Source of the DNA: Prochlorococcus marinus
GTDB taxonomy: Bacteria; Cyanobacteriota; Cyanobacteriia; PCC-6307; Cyanobiaceae
Length of the DNA stretch: 64,000 bases
Direction: 5' to 3'
NCBI RefSeq assembly: GCF_001180265.1
Contig: NZ_CVSW01000010.1
Coordinates: 124,001 to 188,000, forward strand
The position numbers and the translations under genes were made by a program. Of the stretch, positions 1-10,013 are shown piece by piece. How positions within the stretch are numbered: the first letter of the stretch is position 1; every line of letters begins with the position of its first letter. Under the pieces are notes generated by a model, which did no database searches, was not told where the DNA came from, and was given only the letters and a program-made list of their open reading frames with translations.

Positions 1-222
1 AACCAGAACTACTTCCTGATGCCCATCATGATTTTCGTAGCTAGGATTTTGTAAATCCCCCCCTGAATAACCACTTTTTACAAAATTTATCCCTTTTAAA
101 GACTCTAAGTCATGCTCTAAACACCAAAAACAACCTCCAGCGAGAATCAATTCTTCTGCAAGAGTGTTTAAAGGGTTAATTATTAATGTACAAACAATTA
201 CTAGAGATAACAAATATTTCAT
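1..222 (-). CDS. msrA: peptide methionine-S-sulfoxide reductase MsrA (partial, 3' end outside window)
   Basis: The first 74 codons are visible; the gene runs off the left edge. The protein reduces methionine-S-sulfoxide in oxidised proteins. The sequence shows a hydrophobic N-terminus of about 20 residues, probably a signal peptide, followed by the family signature GCFWC at residues 30-34 with the nucleophilic Cys31, then the GYSGG and HDGHQEVV stretches typical of MsrA. An exported MsrA would protect periplasmic or lumenal proteins. Start is the ATG at 220-222. It lies 16 bases downstream of the lpxB stop and may be the last gene of that minus-strand run. Confidence 0.85.
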   Translation of the reverse strand, partial: MKYLLSLVIVCTLIINPLNTLAEELILAGGCFWCLEHDLESLKGINFVKSGYSGGDLQNPSYENHDGHQEVVLV

Positions 223-238
223 ATTTTTATTATAAAGT

Positions 239-1417
239 TCAAATTATGGAATTAATAATTTCTTTGGCTGCTCTCTCAACTACTCCTTTCTTACCTAATT
301 CTTTTTTTAAAAGAGTATAACCTTTTTTGATTTTTGATTTTTCTGATGTAAGTTCGAGAAGTCTGCAAGCTCTATAAAAAATTTTCTTTTCATTAAAATT
401 TTTCTGGACAAATTCAGGTATTATCGATTTCTTTACTAAAAGATTAACAGGAGAAATAAATCTCACCTTAAAATTCAAAATTTTTTTTGCGATAAAAGCA
501 GTAACTCTACTCACCCTGTATCCGACAATCTGTGGTATCCCATATAAAGCCAATTCCATGTTAACTGTGCCTGATTTGCATAAGGCTAGTTTTGTTAACG
601 AATAAATATAAGGCATCAATTCAGAATCATCTTGTTGAGAAATAACCTTACCTTTAATACCGTATTTTTCTAGACCCTTTCTAAATCTTTTTTCAAAAAC
701 TCTTCTACAAGATGGAATATAAACAATCAGACTTGGATATCTTAATTGTAATTTTCTCGCTGTTTTCAAATATGTAGGTAAGATATATTTCAACTCTTGG
801 GTTCTTGATGCAGGCATTAAAAGTAAGATATTCTGATTTGATCGAAGTTTTAAAAATTTTCTCGAATCTTTCTTAGATGGTAGTTTTTTCGTCAAATCAA
901 CCATTGGATGCCCAACCCATAAAACATTGCCACCCTTTCTTTTATAAAAGTTGGCTTCCTGTTTAAAAATCGCAAAAATTCTATCTGAAAAATTAATTAA
1001 ATTAGTAGTGCTATTGTTACCAACTCTCCATGCCCACTCTTGAGGAGCAATATAGTAGTAAATAGGAATATTACTTTTTGATCTTTTTAGTTTAGTCCCA
1101 ATTCTAATATTTGGTCCCATATAGTCGATCAATATTAAACAATTTGGGCGATCATTCTTTATGAACTTTAAGAATTTTTTCTGAACTTTCATCATAGGTA
1201 TAATTAGAGGTAAAGCCTCCCATATTCCTATCGCACTTATAGATGTAGTATCTTGAAAAATTTGCACTCCTTGATTCTTCATCTTTTCACCGCCTAGGCC
1301 ATAGATCTCTAAGTTAATTGAAAGTTTTCTAGCTTCATCAAATAATGCTTTTGATAATAAACCGCCATGTAAATCTCCTGATACTTCTCCAGTACTTATA
1401 AAAATCTTTTTATTCAT
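239..1417 (-). CDS. lpxB: lipid-A-disaccharide synthase LpxB
   Basis: This GT19 glycosyltransferase joins UDP-2,3-diacylglucosamine to lipid X to give the lipid A disaccharide at the inner face of the plasma membrane. The 392 residues match the family length. The N-terminal SGD motif is at residues 13-15, and the C-terminal donor-binding region contains SGTVNMELALYG. The ATG overlaps the lpxA stop by one base (TAATG), so the two are translationally coupled. It is the last lipid A gene of the minus-strand series bamA-lpxC-fabZ-lpxA-lpxB. Confidence 0.96.
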   Translation of the reverse strand: MNKKIFISTGEVSGDLHGGLLSKALFDEARKLSINLEIYGLGGEKMKNQGVQIFQDTTSISAIGIWEALPLIIPMMKVQKKFLKFIKNDRPNCLILIDYMGPNIRIGTKLKRSKSNIPIYYYIAPQEWAWRVGNNSTTNLINFSDRIFAIFKQEANFYKRKGGNVLWVGHPMVDLTKKLPSKKDSRKFLKLRSNQNILLLMPASRTQELKYILPTYLKTARKLQLRYPSLIVYIPSCRRVFEKRFRKGLEKYGIKGKVISQQDDSELMPYIYSLTKLALCKSGTVNMELALYGIPQIVGYRVSRVTAFIAKKILNFKVRFISPVNLLVKKSIIPEFVQKNFNEKKIFYRACRLLELTSEKSKIKKGYTLLKKELGKKGVVERAAKEIINSII

Positions 1418-2256
1418 TAATTTAAATATGGCATTGGGCCGCGTCTATCTTTTGATAATGAATCCTTTAAAAAATCACATAATTTTGATGAAGAAATATC
1501 TAATTTTCCTTTTATTGCTATATCTAATGCTTCAGTCATTACGTTAGTTGACTTAAAAAGTAAATTCCAAGTACTTTGCAAAAGTTTTAAATCAAAATCT
1601 TTATTTTCCATCAATCCACTTCTTTTAATACCGATCCTATTCAAACCTCTCAATCTTCCTGGATGTCCTTCAGCCAAACAAAAAGGTGGAACATCCCTAT
1701 CTACTCTAGTCATTCCTCCAATCATTGCTAAATATCCAATATGTACAAATTGGTGAATACCTAAACACCCACCAATAATAGCTTTATCTTCAACCTTTAC
1801 ATGGCCTGCAACTTGAACACTATTTGATAAAACTATGCTATTTCCAAGTTCACAATTATGGCCTATATGAGTATATGCCATTAGTAAATTATTATTACCA
1901 ATAATAGTTTTTTCTCCTTCATCGGTAGCCTTATTAATAGTTACGCATTCTCTCAAAGTATTATTATCGCCAATGACTACTTCAGTAGGAGCGCCTTTGT
2001 ATTTGAGATCTTGGGGATCAAGACCTATAAAAACATTTGGGAAAACTTTATTGTTATTACCAAGTTGAGTTCTTCCTGTTACAACAGCATTAGCTCCGAT
2101 TTCTGTTCCTTTCCCAATTATCACATTAGGTCCAACAATCGCTCCTTGCGAGATAATGACGCCATCATGTAATTGGGCACTTGGATCAACAAAAGCATTA
2201 GGGTGAACTTTTACACCACTAAAGTTTGACTTTAATTCAGCATTTTTATTCTCCAT
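1417..2256 (-). CDS. lpxA: UDP-N-acetylglucosamine acyltransferase LpxA
   Basis: LpxA catalyses the first step of lipid A synthesis, moving a hydroxyacyl chain from ACP to UDP-GlcNAc. The 279 residues begin with a left-handed beta-helix of hexapeptide repeats (about residues 15-200), with the catalytic His at residue 133 in HIGHNC, and end in the usual alpha-helical C-terminal domain. It overlaps lpxB by one base and lies four bases after the fabZ stop, so it is clearly within an operon. Confidence 0.97.
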   Translation of the reverse strand: MENKNAELKSNFSGVKVHPNAFVDPSAQLHDGVIISQGAIVGPNVIIGKGTEIGANAVVTGRTQLGNNNKVFPNVFIGLDPQDLKYKGAPTEVVIGDNNTLRECVTINKATDEGEKTIIGNNNLLMAYTHIGHNCELGNSIVLSNSVQVAGHVKVEDKAIIGGCLGIHQFVHIGYLAMIGGMTRVDRDVPPFCLAEGHPGRLRGLNRIGIKRSGLMENKDFDLKLLQSTWNLLFKSTNVMTEALDIAIKGKLDISSSKLCDFLKDSLSKDRRGPMPYLN

Positions 2257-2260
2257 TTAA

Positions 2261-2719
2261 CTAATCAACTAATGAAAACATTAATTCTCCAGCACAAACT
2301 AACTTCCCATCTACGTGAGCCTCACCTTTAACCTTTCCAAATCTTTGTCTTTTTATACTCAGTAATTCACAAGTTATTATCAATTGATCTCCAGGTACAA
2401 CAGGTTTTCTGAATTTAACATTATTGATTCCTGCAAAGACAAAAAGTCCTTTAGGAAGTTCTGGCATTTGCGTTACAATAATTCCCCCAACTTGAGCCAT
2501 TGATTCAACTATAAGGACACCAGGCATTAAGGGCCTTTCAGGAAAATGTCCTTGAAATTGAGGCTCATTTATAGTTACATTTTTTACTGCAACAGCCCGC
2601 TCTCCAGGGATATGCTCTACGACTTTATCCACAAGAGCGAATGGATATCTGTGAGGTAATAAACCTAGAATTTTTTCAGAGGAGAGTTGATTATTTTCGT
2701 TGGATAATTTCTTTTCCAA
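2261..2719 (-). CDS. fabZ: 3-hydroxyacyl-ACP dehydratase FabZ
   Basis: FabZ removes water from 3-hydroxyacyl-ACP in fatty-acid elongation and competes with LpxA and LpxC for the same acyl pool. The 152 residues form a hotdog fold; the catalytic pair is visible as His58 in GHFP and Glu72 in VESMAQ. The gene lies between lpxC (17 bases) and lpxA (4 bases), a common arrangement that balances phospholipid and lipid A synthesis. Confidence 0.97.
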   Translation of the reverse strand: MEKKLSNENNQLSSEKILGLLPHRYPFALVDKVVEHIPGERAVAVKNVTINEPQFQGHFPERPLMPGVLIVESMAQVGGIIVTQMPELPKGLFVFAGINNVKFRKPVVPGDQLIITCELLSIKRQRFGKVKGEAHVDGKLVCAGELMFSLVD

Positions 2720-2736
2720 AACAATTAAAGATAAAG

Positions 2737-3573
2737 TTAATTTATTAGGGATGAGGCCAATAGAGCATTTAAAGAATGCGATCCTTTATAGACTAAAATT
2801 TGTGCCTTAGGTAACCCTACCAAAGCCAAGTCCCCAATGAGGTCTAAAATTTTATGTCTTATTGGTTCATTATCAAATCTTAATGGTGGATTAACCCATT
2901 CATCACCATTACAAACAAGAGCATTTTCCAAACTTCCTCCTTTTATTAATCCAAGTTCACTTAATTCTTGAAATTGATCCTTAAATCCAAATGTCCTTGC
3001 TGGAGCAATCATTTCAACGAAACTGTTTGGATTTAAATCAATAACAAAAGTTTGATTCCCAATTGCTTTATAAGAAAAATTTATTGTAGATATAATTGTA
3101 GTATTTTCAGAAGGTGTCGCCGCTATAATTGAGCCTTCTTTATGTAAAATTATTGGTTTATTAATCTCTTGAAAAAAATTTTCTGGATTAGGTGCCTTTT
3201 TTATCCCTACTTCTTCAAAAGCTCTAACCCACTGTATTGCCGATCCATCTAAAAGGGGGATCTCTTTACCATCAACCTCAATATGTATATAACTCAACCC
3301 ACACCCAGCCAATGAAGATAATAAATGTTCAATAGTATATAAATTTCTCCCTCCTAATTTAACTGCAGTACAAAGCATCGTACTTCCAATTAAATCTTGA
3401 GTTAACTTGAAAATCTCATTTGGTTTATCACTGAAAGAGACATAATATCCTTCTTTTTCATAAGAGGAAATTTTAACTCTTGTTTTTTCCCCACTATGAA
3501 GGCCTATACCCTCTCTGGAAATAACACCAGCCAAGGTAAAGCAATAATCATAATTAGTTGGCCAAGAAAACAC
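2737..3573 (-). CDS. lpxC: UDP-3-O-acyl-N-acetylglucosamine deacetylase LpxC
   Basis: LpxC is the zinc-dependent committed step of lipid A synthesis. In the 278 residues the zinc ligands are visible as His83 (IEHLLSS), His240 and Asp244 (HKILD), with the general acid His266 in KGSHSLN. The chosen start is a GTG directly abutting the bamA stop (zero spacing). The next in-frame ATG falls inside the conserved domain, so the GTG is favoured. Confidence 0.95.
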   Translation of the reverse strand: MFSWPTNYDYCFTLAGVISREGIGLHSGEKTRVKISSYEKEGYYVSFSDKPNEIFKLTQDLIGSTMLCTAVKLGGRNLYTIEHLLSSLAGCGLSYIHIEVDGKEIPLLDGSAIQWVRAFEEVGIKKAPNPENFFQEINKPIILHKEGSIIAATPSENTTIISTINFSYKAIGNQTFVIDLNPNSFVEMIAPARTFGFKDQFQELSELGLIKGGSLENALVCNGDEWVNPPLRFDNEPIRHKILDLIGDLALVGLPKAQILVYKGSHSLNALLASSLIN

Positions 3574-5706
3574 TTAAAACTTCCATCCAACTCCAAGTGT
3601 ATATCTCCAATCTCCACTTAGGTCCTTACTTGCAACATCTAATCGTAATGGACCGATTGGAGTTTTTACTCCAACTCCCCCGCCTAATGAATATCCAGAA
3701 CCTGATTTCTGTAATAATTTACCAGGTTTACCGGGAACACTCTTTTGAGAGCCTAAATCACTTCCTGCATCAACAAATAAAGCTCCTGATATCATTCTCC
3801 AAACAGGAAATCTATATTCTGCTGTGCCCTCAACAAAACTTTTACTAACCGCTAAATCACAAGATCCCCAACCCCTCACAGATGATGTTCCACCCATACA
3901 AAATGCTTCATAGGGAGGTAATTCCCCAAGAATAGTTCCAGCCTTAAATTGAAAACCTATAGCTTGAGGGCAATCTTCACTTTTAACATTATTAGACCGA
4001 CATGCTTTGGTTAAATTAATCAATTTTGTAGGTATAAAATATGAATATGTAGCTCTCATTCTATTAAAAGTCGGAGAATTTTTTCCCATTGAAATGAACT
4101 GTTCTGTACCAAAGCTTAATTTATTTCCAGAAGTTGGATTTACTGAATTATTCAAATTATTTCTTGATGTGCTTGCGATAAAACTTACCAATGTATTTTC
4201 TGAAGGACATGTCCCATCATTTGGAGTAAATCCAATACAGATAATATCACTTATATTGCCTGTAGTTGGGGTCACATCGCCATAAGGTTTTTTATTCCCA
4301 CTACCATCAATCATCTCAACTTTCTTGAAATTCATTCCTGCAAGAACTCTCCATTTAGCAACCTTAAATGGATCACCACCGTTAAGAGGCCTTGAAAAGG
4401 AAAATCCACCGCCTGTTTTTTCCAAAACTATTGATGATAAAGTATCAGAGGTTGATGTATTTGTATCATCTACAGCATAGATTCTTCCATTATTTTCGCT
4501 TTTAAATTCCTGCGGATAATCCCGACTTAGAAAAATATTTGTTCTAAAAGAAGTTTTATGTTTATCACCTTTAATCCATGGATCACTTAAAGAAAAATTA
4601 TATGTTGTCGAATACTCTCCAAAATTAAGGTTTAAATTAGTGGACCATCCTCTACCTAGTGCATTTGTCTCCTGTAAACCAATAGAGGCAAATACACCTG
4701 AACTGTTGCTATAACCTAGGCCACCTGTTAATGATCCTGTTCTCTGCTCGCTTAAGTCTAAAAAAATTATGACTTGGCCAGGATTTGAATTATCAGGGCC
4801 AAGAGATACCTTCACATCATCAAAAAGTGATGTGGCATATAGTCTTTTAATATCTGCTTCTAAAACCTTTCTGTTAAATATAGTGCCAGGTTGCGTTTTT
4901 AGCTCTCTTTTAATGACCCATTCTTTCGTCTTTCCTTTTCTAGGTTTTCCATCAATCAAAGATTCTCCATCAGAGCCAGGGAATCTTAACTCAATATCAG
5001 AAACGATTCCCTCAGAAACATTTAATATTATTATCCCATCTTCAGAAATTCTATCTGGGCCACTAATTCTTGCTAAAGAATAACCTTTGCTTTCATAATG
5101 CTTTTTTATTTTTTCTATCTTATTTTGAAATTCATTTAGGTTCAGAGTTTTTCCATAGGAGTTATTAAAAATATCACTTAAATATGCGTCAGAAATTACA
5201 GAGTTTCGAGGTTTAAGCTCAACTTTCTTCAAAATTGGATTAGGCACAACTTTTACAATTAGTCTCACTCCTAGTGGCCCATCTTGAGACTCTATTTTAA
5301 CTCCTGAAAACCAACCACTAGCATATATTGCATTAAGATCTTGATTTAAGATTCTATTATCTACAATACTTCCTGGCTTTATACTCATAGAATCATATGC
5401 TGCCAATTCTAGTTTTCTGCCCTCAGGATGATTTTCCCAACCTTCGATAATAATTTCTGAGATTAGAACACTTTCTTGATTAGTATTTATTTGATTATCT
5501 GCAAAAAATAAATTTTTCTCATTTTTAATAAGAGGCCCTTGAAATAAACCATTTCTTATATTGTCTATTTTTAGTGGTGTGATTTTCTCTTCTACATTAT
5601 TTGGCAAATACTTAGCAGACAGTTCTGAATTATTAGATATCAAAATCAAAGGAGCACAAGCTATTCTTGTAAAAACCCCATTAAATTTTAGAAAATGTTT
5701 TTGCAT
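3574..5706 (-). CDS. bamA: outer-membrane assembly factor BamA (Omp85)
   Basis: BamA folds and inserts beta-barrel proteins into the outer membrane. The 710-residue protein has a short hydrophobic N-terminus, POTRA repeats over about residues 80-330, and a 16-stranded barrel ending in a terminal Phe (GVGWKF), as expected for the family. The barrel carries GLGYSNSSG and RGW motifs typical of Omp85. It is the first gene of the minus-strand lpx run, coupling outer-membrane protein insertion with lipid A synthesis. Confidence 0.95.
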   Translation of the reverse strand: MQKHFLKFNGVFTRIACAPLILISNNSELSAKYLPNNVEEKITPLKIDNIRNGLFQGPLIKNEKNLFFADNQINTNQESVLISEIIIEGWENHPEGRKLELAAYDSMSIKPGSIVDNRILNQDLNAIYASGWFSGVKIESQDGPLGVRLIVKVVPNPILKKVELKPRNSVISDAYLSDIFNNSYGKTLNLNEFQNKIEKIKKHYESKGYSLARISGPDRISEDGIIILNVSEGIVSDIELRFPGSDGESLIDGKPRKGKTKEWVIKRELKTQPGTIFNRKVLEADIKRLYATSLFDDVKVSLGPDNSNPGQVIIFLDLSEQRTGSLTGGLGYSNSSGVFASIGLQETNALGRGWSTNLNLNFGEYSTTYNFSLSDPWIKGDKHKTSFRTNIFLSRDYPQEFKSENNGRIYAVDDTNTSTSDTLSSIVLEKTGGGFSFSRPLNGGDPFKVAKWRVLAGMNFKKVEMIDGSGNKKPYGDVTPTTGNISDIICIGFTPNDGTCPSENTLVSFIASTSRNNLNNSVNPTSGNKLSFGTEQFISMGKNSPTFNRMRATYSYFIPTKLINLTKACRSNNVKSEDCPQAIGFQFKAGTILGELPPYEAFCMGGTSSVRGWGSCDLAVSKSFVEGTAEYRFPVWRMISGALFVDAGSDLGSQKSVPGKPGKLLQKSGSGYSLGGGVGVKTPIGPLRLDVASKDLSGDWRYTLGVGWKF

Positions 5707-5750
5707 AATATTTTTAACTATGATAATTAAATCATTACTTATAAATTGAA

Positions 5751-6482
5751 TTAAATGAATTCATTTATTCTTCTGTTAATTTCACTATAAGCTTCAATTA
5801 GACCCCCTAAATCATTTCTAAATCTATCTTTATCAAGACTTACAATTGTATCATTTTTTTGATTGAGGTCCCATAATCTACAATTATCAGGGCTTATTTC
5901 ATCTCCAAGAAGAATATTATTTTTAGAATCATAACCAAACTCCAATTTAAAATCTACAAGTTCAAGCTTAATATTCTTAAAAAATCTTTTAAGAATGAAA
6001 TTTATTTTTAAAGTTAAATCTATTATGTAATCTAAATCTTTTAAGCTTAATAAGTTCATCAACTCAATTCTATCTTTTGTAATTAATGGATCATTTAGTT
6101 CGTCATTTTTAAGATAAATATCAATTAATGGTTTTTCTAGTACGATGCCCGGTTTAATATTTGTTTGTTTACACAAAGAGCCATAAGCAATATTTCTCAG
6201 AACAATTTCCAAGGGAATTATATTTATTTTTTTTGCAATCATTGTATTTTCATTTCTAAGTTCAAGAAAATGAGTTGGAATATTCTTGTTTATTAGATAT
6301 TCAAAAATTTTTGAACTTATTAGGCAATTAAGTTTACCTTTCCCTTCAAATTTAGCTTTTTTCAAAGCATTAAAAGCTGTAGCATCATCTTTAAACTCAA
6401 TTATGACTTTACTTTCATCATCATGAGAAAAAATTTTTTTTGCTTTGCCTTCATAAATTAATTCATGTTTATTATTCATCAA
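5751..6482 (-). CDS. purC: phosphoribosylaminoimidazole-succinocarboxamide synthase PurC
   Basis: PurC (SAICAR synthetase) adds aspartate to CAIR in purine synthesis. The 243 residues start with the signature YEGKAKKIF and contain DEISPDNCRLWD near the C-terminus, which binds substrate. It is divergent from purD across a 132-base AT-rich spacer that must contain both promoters; I see no recognisable PurR-type site there. Confidence 0.97.
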   Translation of the reverse strand: MMNNKHELIYEGKAKKIFSHDDESKVIIEFKDDATAFNALKKAKFEGKGKLNCLISSKIFEYLINKNIPTHFLELRNENTMIAKKINIIPLEIVLRNIAYGSLCKQTNIKPGIVLEKPLIDIYLKNDELNDPLITKDRIELMNLLSLKDLDYIIDLTLKINFILKRFFKNIKLELVDFKLEFGYDSKNNILLGDEISPDNCRLWDLNQKNDTIVSLDKDRFRNDLGGLIEAYSEINRRINEFI

Positions 6483-6614
6483 TTTAAAAACCCATTTGAT
6501 TACTAAAAGTACAATTTTTAATTAACATATTTATTAGAGATCAACTTTTGGAATAGTTAAATTCATTTTAACTGATTATTCATTGAAACCTCATAACCTT
6601 AAAAAAACAAATTT

Positions 6615-7946
6615 ATGAGTATAAATTCAAAAAATCCTAAGAACTTCAGCAGATTAGAAAACATTTTAATAATAGGAAATGGAGGCAGAGAAAATTCCTT
6701 GGCTTGGGTTATTCAAAAAAATGTATTAGTCAAAAAAGTTTATTTAATTCCTGGTAACGGAGGATCAGAAAGAATAAATAAATGTGAAAGAATAAATATT
6801 GATATAAATAATAAAGATCAATTAGTCGAAAAACTTGATCTTTTAAAAGTAGATTTAATTGTAATAGGACCAGAAATACCTTTAGCAAATGGATTAGCAG
6901 ATTTTCTTCGCCAAAAAAACTTTAAAGTATTTGGCCCTGGCAAAGACGGCGCAAAATTGGAATATAGCAAATCATGGGCGAAGGAATTTATGCAAGGCGC
7001 AAATATTCCAACCGCAAAATTTTGGAAAGTAAATTCTCTGGAAAAAGCTAAAAAAGTTATTCTTTCATCATCAATTCCACTGGTAGTTAAAGCAGATGGT
7101 TTAGCTTCAGGTAAAGGGGTTTTTATCCCAGATACAAAAGATGAATGCCTAAAAGCAGCAGAATTAATCTTCAATGGTAAGTTTGGTAAATCTGGAAATG
7201 TGGTAGTTCTAGAAGAAAAAATTCAGGGGCCTGAAGTCTCGGTTTTTGCCCTATGTGATGGTAAGAAGTATATATTACTTCCAACCGCACAAGATCACAA
7301 ACGCCTCAATGACAATGATAAAGGTCCAAATACAGGAGGAATGGGAGCTTATTCTCCTGCCCCACTATTAACAGAAGATCACATTGATACAATCGTTAAA
7401 GAAATAATTGAACCAACAATCAATGAACTAAATAAAAAAAATATTGATTATAGAGGCGTAATTTATTTTGGATTAATGATCACAAAATCTGGGCCCAAAG
7501 TTATAGAATATAATTGCAGATTTGGAGATCCAGAATGCCAAACAATAATGCCTTTGTTGGATCAAAATTTTGTATCTCTTTTAGAAAAATGCTCGATGGG
7601 AAAATTAACAGGTGAAGAAAAAATTGATATTCCTGATAAGGTTAGTGGTTGTGTAATAGCTACATCTAAAGGTTACCCACAAGAGTACGCAACTGGATTT
7701 CCAATAAAAATAGGAAAGATAGATTCCACTGATTGTCAGATTTTCGACTCAGGTACCTGTTTTAACGAAAATGGAGAATTACTAACTGATGGAGGGAGAG
7801 TCTTAAGTATCGTTTGCCAGGATAAAAATTTTGATTTGGTTTTTGATAAGGCATACAAAAATTTAAATAAAATAAATTTTGATGGTATTTATTTTAGAAA
7901 TGATATAGGCCATCAAGTGAGAAAAAGCTTTTCAAAGGGGAAGTAA
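6615..7946 (+). CDS. purD: phosphoribosylamine-glycine ligase PurD
   Basis: PurD (GAR synthetase) forms glycinamide ribonucleotide, the second step of purine synthesis. The 443 residues show the N-terminal GNGGRENSLAW loop, the ATP-grasp centre with KADGLASGKGV, and the EYNCRFGDPE metal-binding motif. It is divergent from purC and ends one base before the ATG of the histidine kinase, so the two are probably cotranscribed. Confidence 0.97.
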   Translation: MSINSKNPKNFSRLENILIIGNGGRENSLAWVIQKNVLVKKVYLIPGNGGSERINKCERINIDINNKDQLVEKLDLLKVDLIVIGPEIPLANGLADFLRQKNFKVFGPGKDGAKLEYSKSWAKEFMQGANIPTAKFWKVNSLEKAKKVILSSSIPLVVKADGLASGKGVFIPDTKDECLKAAELIFNGKFGKSGNVVVLEEKIQGPEVSVFALCDGKKYILLPTAQDHKRLNDNDKGPNTGGMGAYSPAPLLTEDHIDTIVKEIIEPTINELNKKNIDYRGVIYFGLMITKSGPKVIEYNCRFGDPECQTIMPLLDQNFVSLLEKCSMGKLTGEEKIDIPDKVSGCVIATSKGYPQEYATGFPIKIGKIDSTDCQIFDSGTCFNENGELLTDGGRVLSIVCQDKNFDLVFDKAYKNLNKINFDGIYFRNDIGHQVRKSFSKGK

Positions 7947-7947
7947 T

Positions 7948-10008
7948 ATGATGGACGATTCCAATAATCGAGATGGCTTAAAAAATAGCATTTACGATAG
8001 TGAAAATATTAGTAATAACTATTGGATTAATAGAATTATTGCTTGGTGGAGTGGATTTAGTTTAAGAACAAAATTGTTAGCAATCGCAACTCTCGTTGTA
8101 AGTCTACTAATGACAGGAATAACATTTTTTGCGCTAAATAGTATCCAAAGAGATGCAGGAATGAACGATACAAGATATGCGCGAGATCTAGGTTTATTGT
8201 TATCTGGTAACGTAACAGAATTAGTTGCTAATAATCAAAAAAAAGAAATTTCAAATGTAGCTGAAAAGTTTTGGAGATCAAGTAGAAACCTTCGTTATAT
8301 ATTTTTTACTGATGCTGAAGACATTGTTCAACTTGGTATACCTATTAGTGCCACACCAACAAGTTCAGATAGTCAGTTTCAGCTCACAAGAAGATTAAAA
8401 CTCCCCTCAGAATTAAAGAAAAGGCCACAATTCCCCTTAGTTAGGCAGCATGCTACACCTCAGGGGCAAGTAACAGATGTATTTGTTCCAATGTTATGGA
8501 AAGGCAAATATCTTGGAACTTTAGCTTTGGGAGTTACACCTAATAAAAAAGCATTGGCAAGTGCTGCACTTACAAGGGAAGTCACAATAGCTGTATTCAT
8601 CTCTATTTGGGTTTTAGTAATACTTGGAGCAGTATTCAATGCACTCACAATTACTAGGCCTGTAAGGGAGTTAGTAAGGGGTGTAAGAGAAATTTCAAAA
8701 GGAAACTTTAAATCCAGGATTTCTTTACCTATGAAAGGAGATCTAGGAGAACTTTTAAATGGATTTAACCGAATGGCGACTCAGTTAGAAAATTATGATG
8801 AGGCAAATATTGAAGAACTTAAAGCCGCTCAAATAAAGCAACAATCGCTAATTGCAACTATGGCTGATGGAGCAATATTACTAGACTCAAAAGGCAAGAT
8901 CGTACTCACGAATCCAACAGCTAAAAGATTATTTCGTTGGGAAGGAAGATTTCTAGAAGGCAAATATTTATTAAATGAAATTCCTGAAATTTTATCTAAC
9001 GACTTACATACAAATATAGAATCTATTCTAAATAGAGAGAAAGAAAAGGATGATTTAAGATTTAGCTTAGGAGAACCCGCTAGAACTTTGAGGATTGTAT
9101 TACAATCAGTCTTGGATACAAACAAAATTGAATTAAAGGGTATTGCAGTAACAATTCAAGATTTAACAAGAGAAGTAGAACTTAACGCAGCACAAAACAG
9201 ATTTATTAGTAATGTTTCTCACGAATTAAGGACACCACTTTTTAACATCAAAAGCTATGTAGAGACTTTACATGATTTAAAAGATCAGCTTTCTGATGAA
9301 GAACAAATTGAATTCCTTGGTATTGCAAATTCAGAGACTGATAGATTAACAAGACTTGTAAATGATGTATTAGATTTATCAAGATTAGAGTCTGGGAAAA
9401 TAATTCAACTGGAACAAATGGACATAAAACCTGCTATAGAACAGACCCTGAGAAATTACAGGCTGAATGCCATAGAAAAAAATGTTTCATTAGCACATGA
9501 TATAGAAGAAACCATTCCTTCTATTCTTGGAAATTTTGATCTACTTTTACAAGTTTTTGATAACTTGCTTGGTAATGGATTAAAGTTTAGTCCCAAAAAT
9601 AGTAATCTCATTATAAGAGCTTATACTTGGCCAGACTCCTGTCCTGCATTTCCTCCAAGCAATAATAATGATCAAGCACCTCAATGTGAATTAGTCTCAC
9701 CATTGCCTAAAGTAAGAATTGAAATTGCTGATACAGGTTCAGGAATATCTCAAGCAGATCAAGAGAAGATATTTGATCGTTTTTATAGGGTAGAGAATGC
9801 GGTTCATACTGAGCAAGGTACTGGTTTAGGTTTATCTATAGTGCGAGGAATAATTGAAAAACATGGCGGAGAAATTCGTATGGCTAGTGAGTTAGGAGTA
9901 GGAACAACCTTCTGGTTTGATTTAGCCTTAGCTCAATCTGATAAAGATGAATTACTGACAAAAGCTATTAATAATACAGATGCTTTTTCAGGTTCTGAAA
10001 TTGGTTAA
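7948..10008 (+). CDS. nblS: NblS/Hik33-type sensor histidine kinase
   Basis: This 686-residue kinase has two membrane helices (about residues 43-63 and 213-235) bracketing a periplasmic sensor region, then a HAMP linker, a PAS domain (about 300-400), a HisKA domain with phospho-acceptor His425 in SHELRTP, and an HATPase domain with DTGSGIS and GTGLGLS. This order is that of NblS (Hik33), which in cyanobacteria controls high-light, nutrient-stress and hli genes. Its presence fits the hli genes at 44.7-45.8 kb. It directly follows purD. Subfamily assignment rests on domain order. Confidence 0.9.
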   Translation: MMDDSNNRDGLKNSIYDSENISNNYWINRIIAWWSGFSLRTKLLAIATLVVSLLMTGITFFALNSIQRDAGMNDTRYARDLGLLLSGNVTELVANNQKKEISNVAEKFWRSSRNLRYIFFTDAEDIVQLGIPISATPTSSDSQFQLTRRLKLPSELKKRPQFPLVRQHATPQGQVTDVFVPMLWKGKYLGTLALGVTPNKKALASAALTREVTIAVFISIWVLVILGAVFNALTITRPVRELVRGVREISKGNFKSRISLPMKGDLGELLNGFNRMATQLENYDEANIEELKAAQIKQQSLIATMADGAILLDSKGKIVLTNPTAKRLFRWEGRFLEGKYLLNEIPEILSNDLHTNIESILNREKEKDDLRFSLGEPARTLRIVLQSVLDTNKIELKGIAVTIQDLTREVELNAAQNRFISNVSHELRTPLFNIKSYVETLHDLKDQLSDEEQIEFLGIANSETDRLTRLVNDVLDLSRLESGKIIQLEQMDIKPAIEQTLRNYRLNAIEKNVSLAHDIEETIPSILGNFDLLLQVFDNLLGNGLKFSPKNSNLIIRAYTWPDSCPAFPPSNNNDQAPQCELVSPLPKVRIEIADTGSGISQADQEKIFDRFYRVENAVHTEQGTGLGLSIVRGIIEKHGGEIRMASELGVGTTFWFDLALAQSDKDELLTKAINNTDAFSGSEIG

Positions 10009-10013
10009 ACAAT

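Noticed and set aside
3558..5749. Plus-strand frames opposite lpxC and bamA (3558-3848, 4007-4285, 4769-5083, 5561-5749)
   Set aside because: They lie entirely opposite well-supported genes and have no motifs or ribosome sites.
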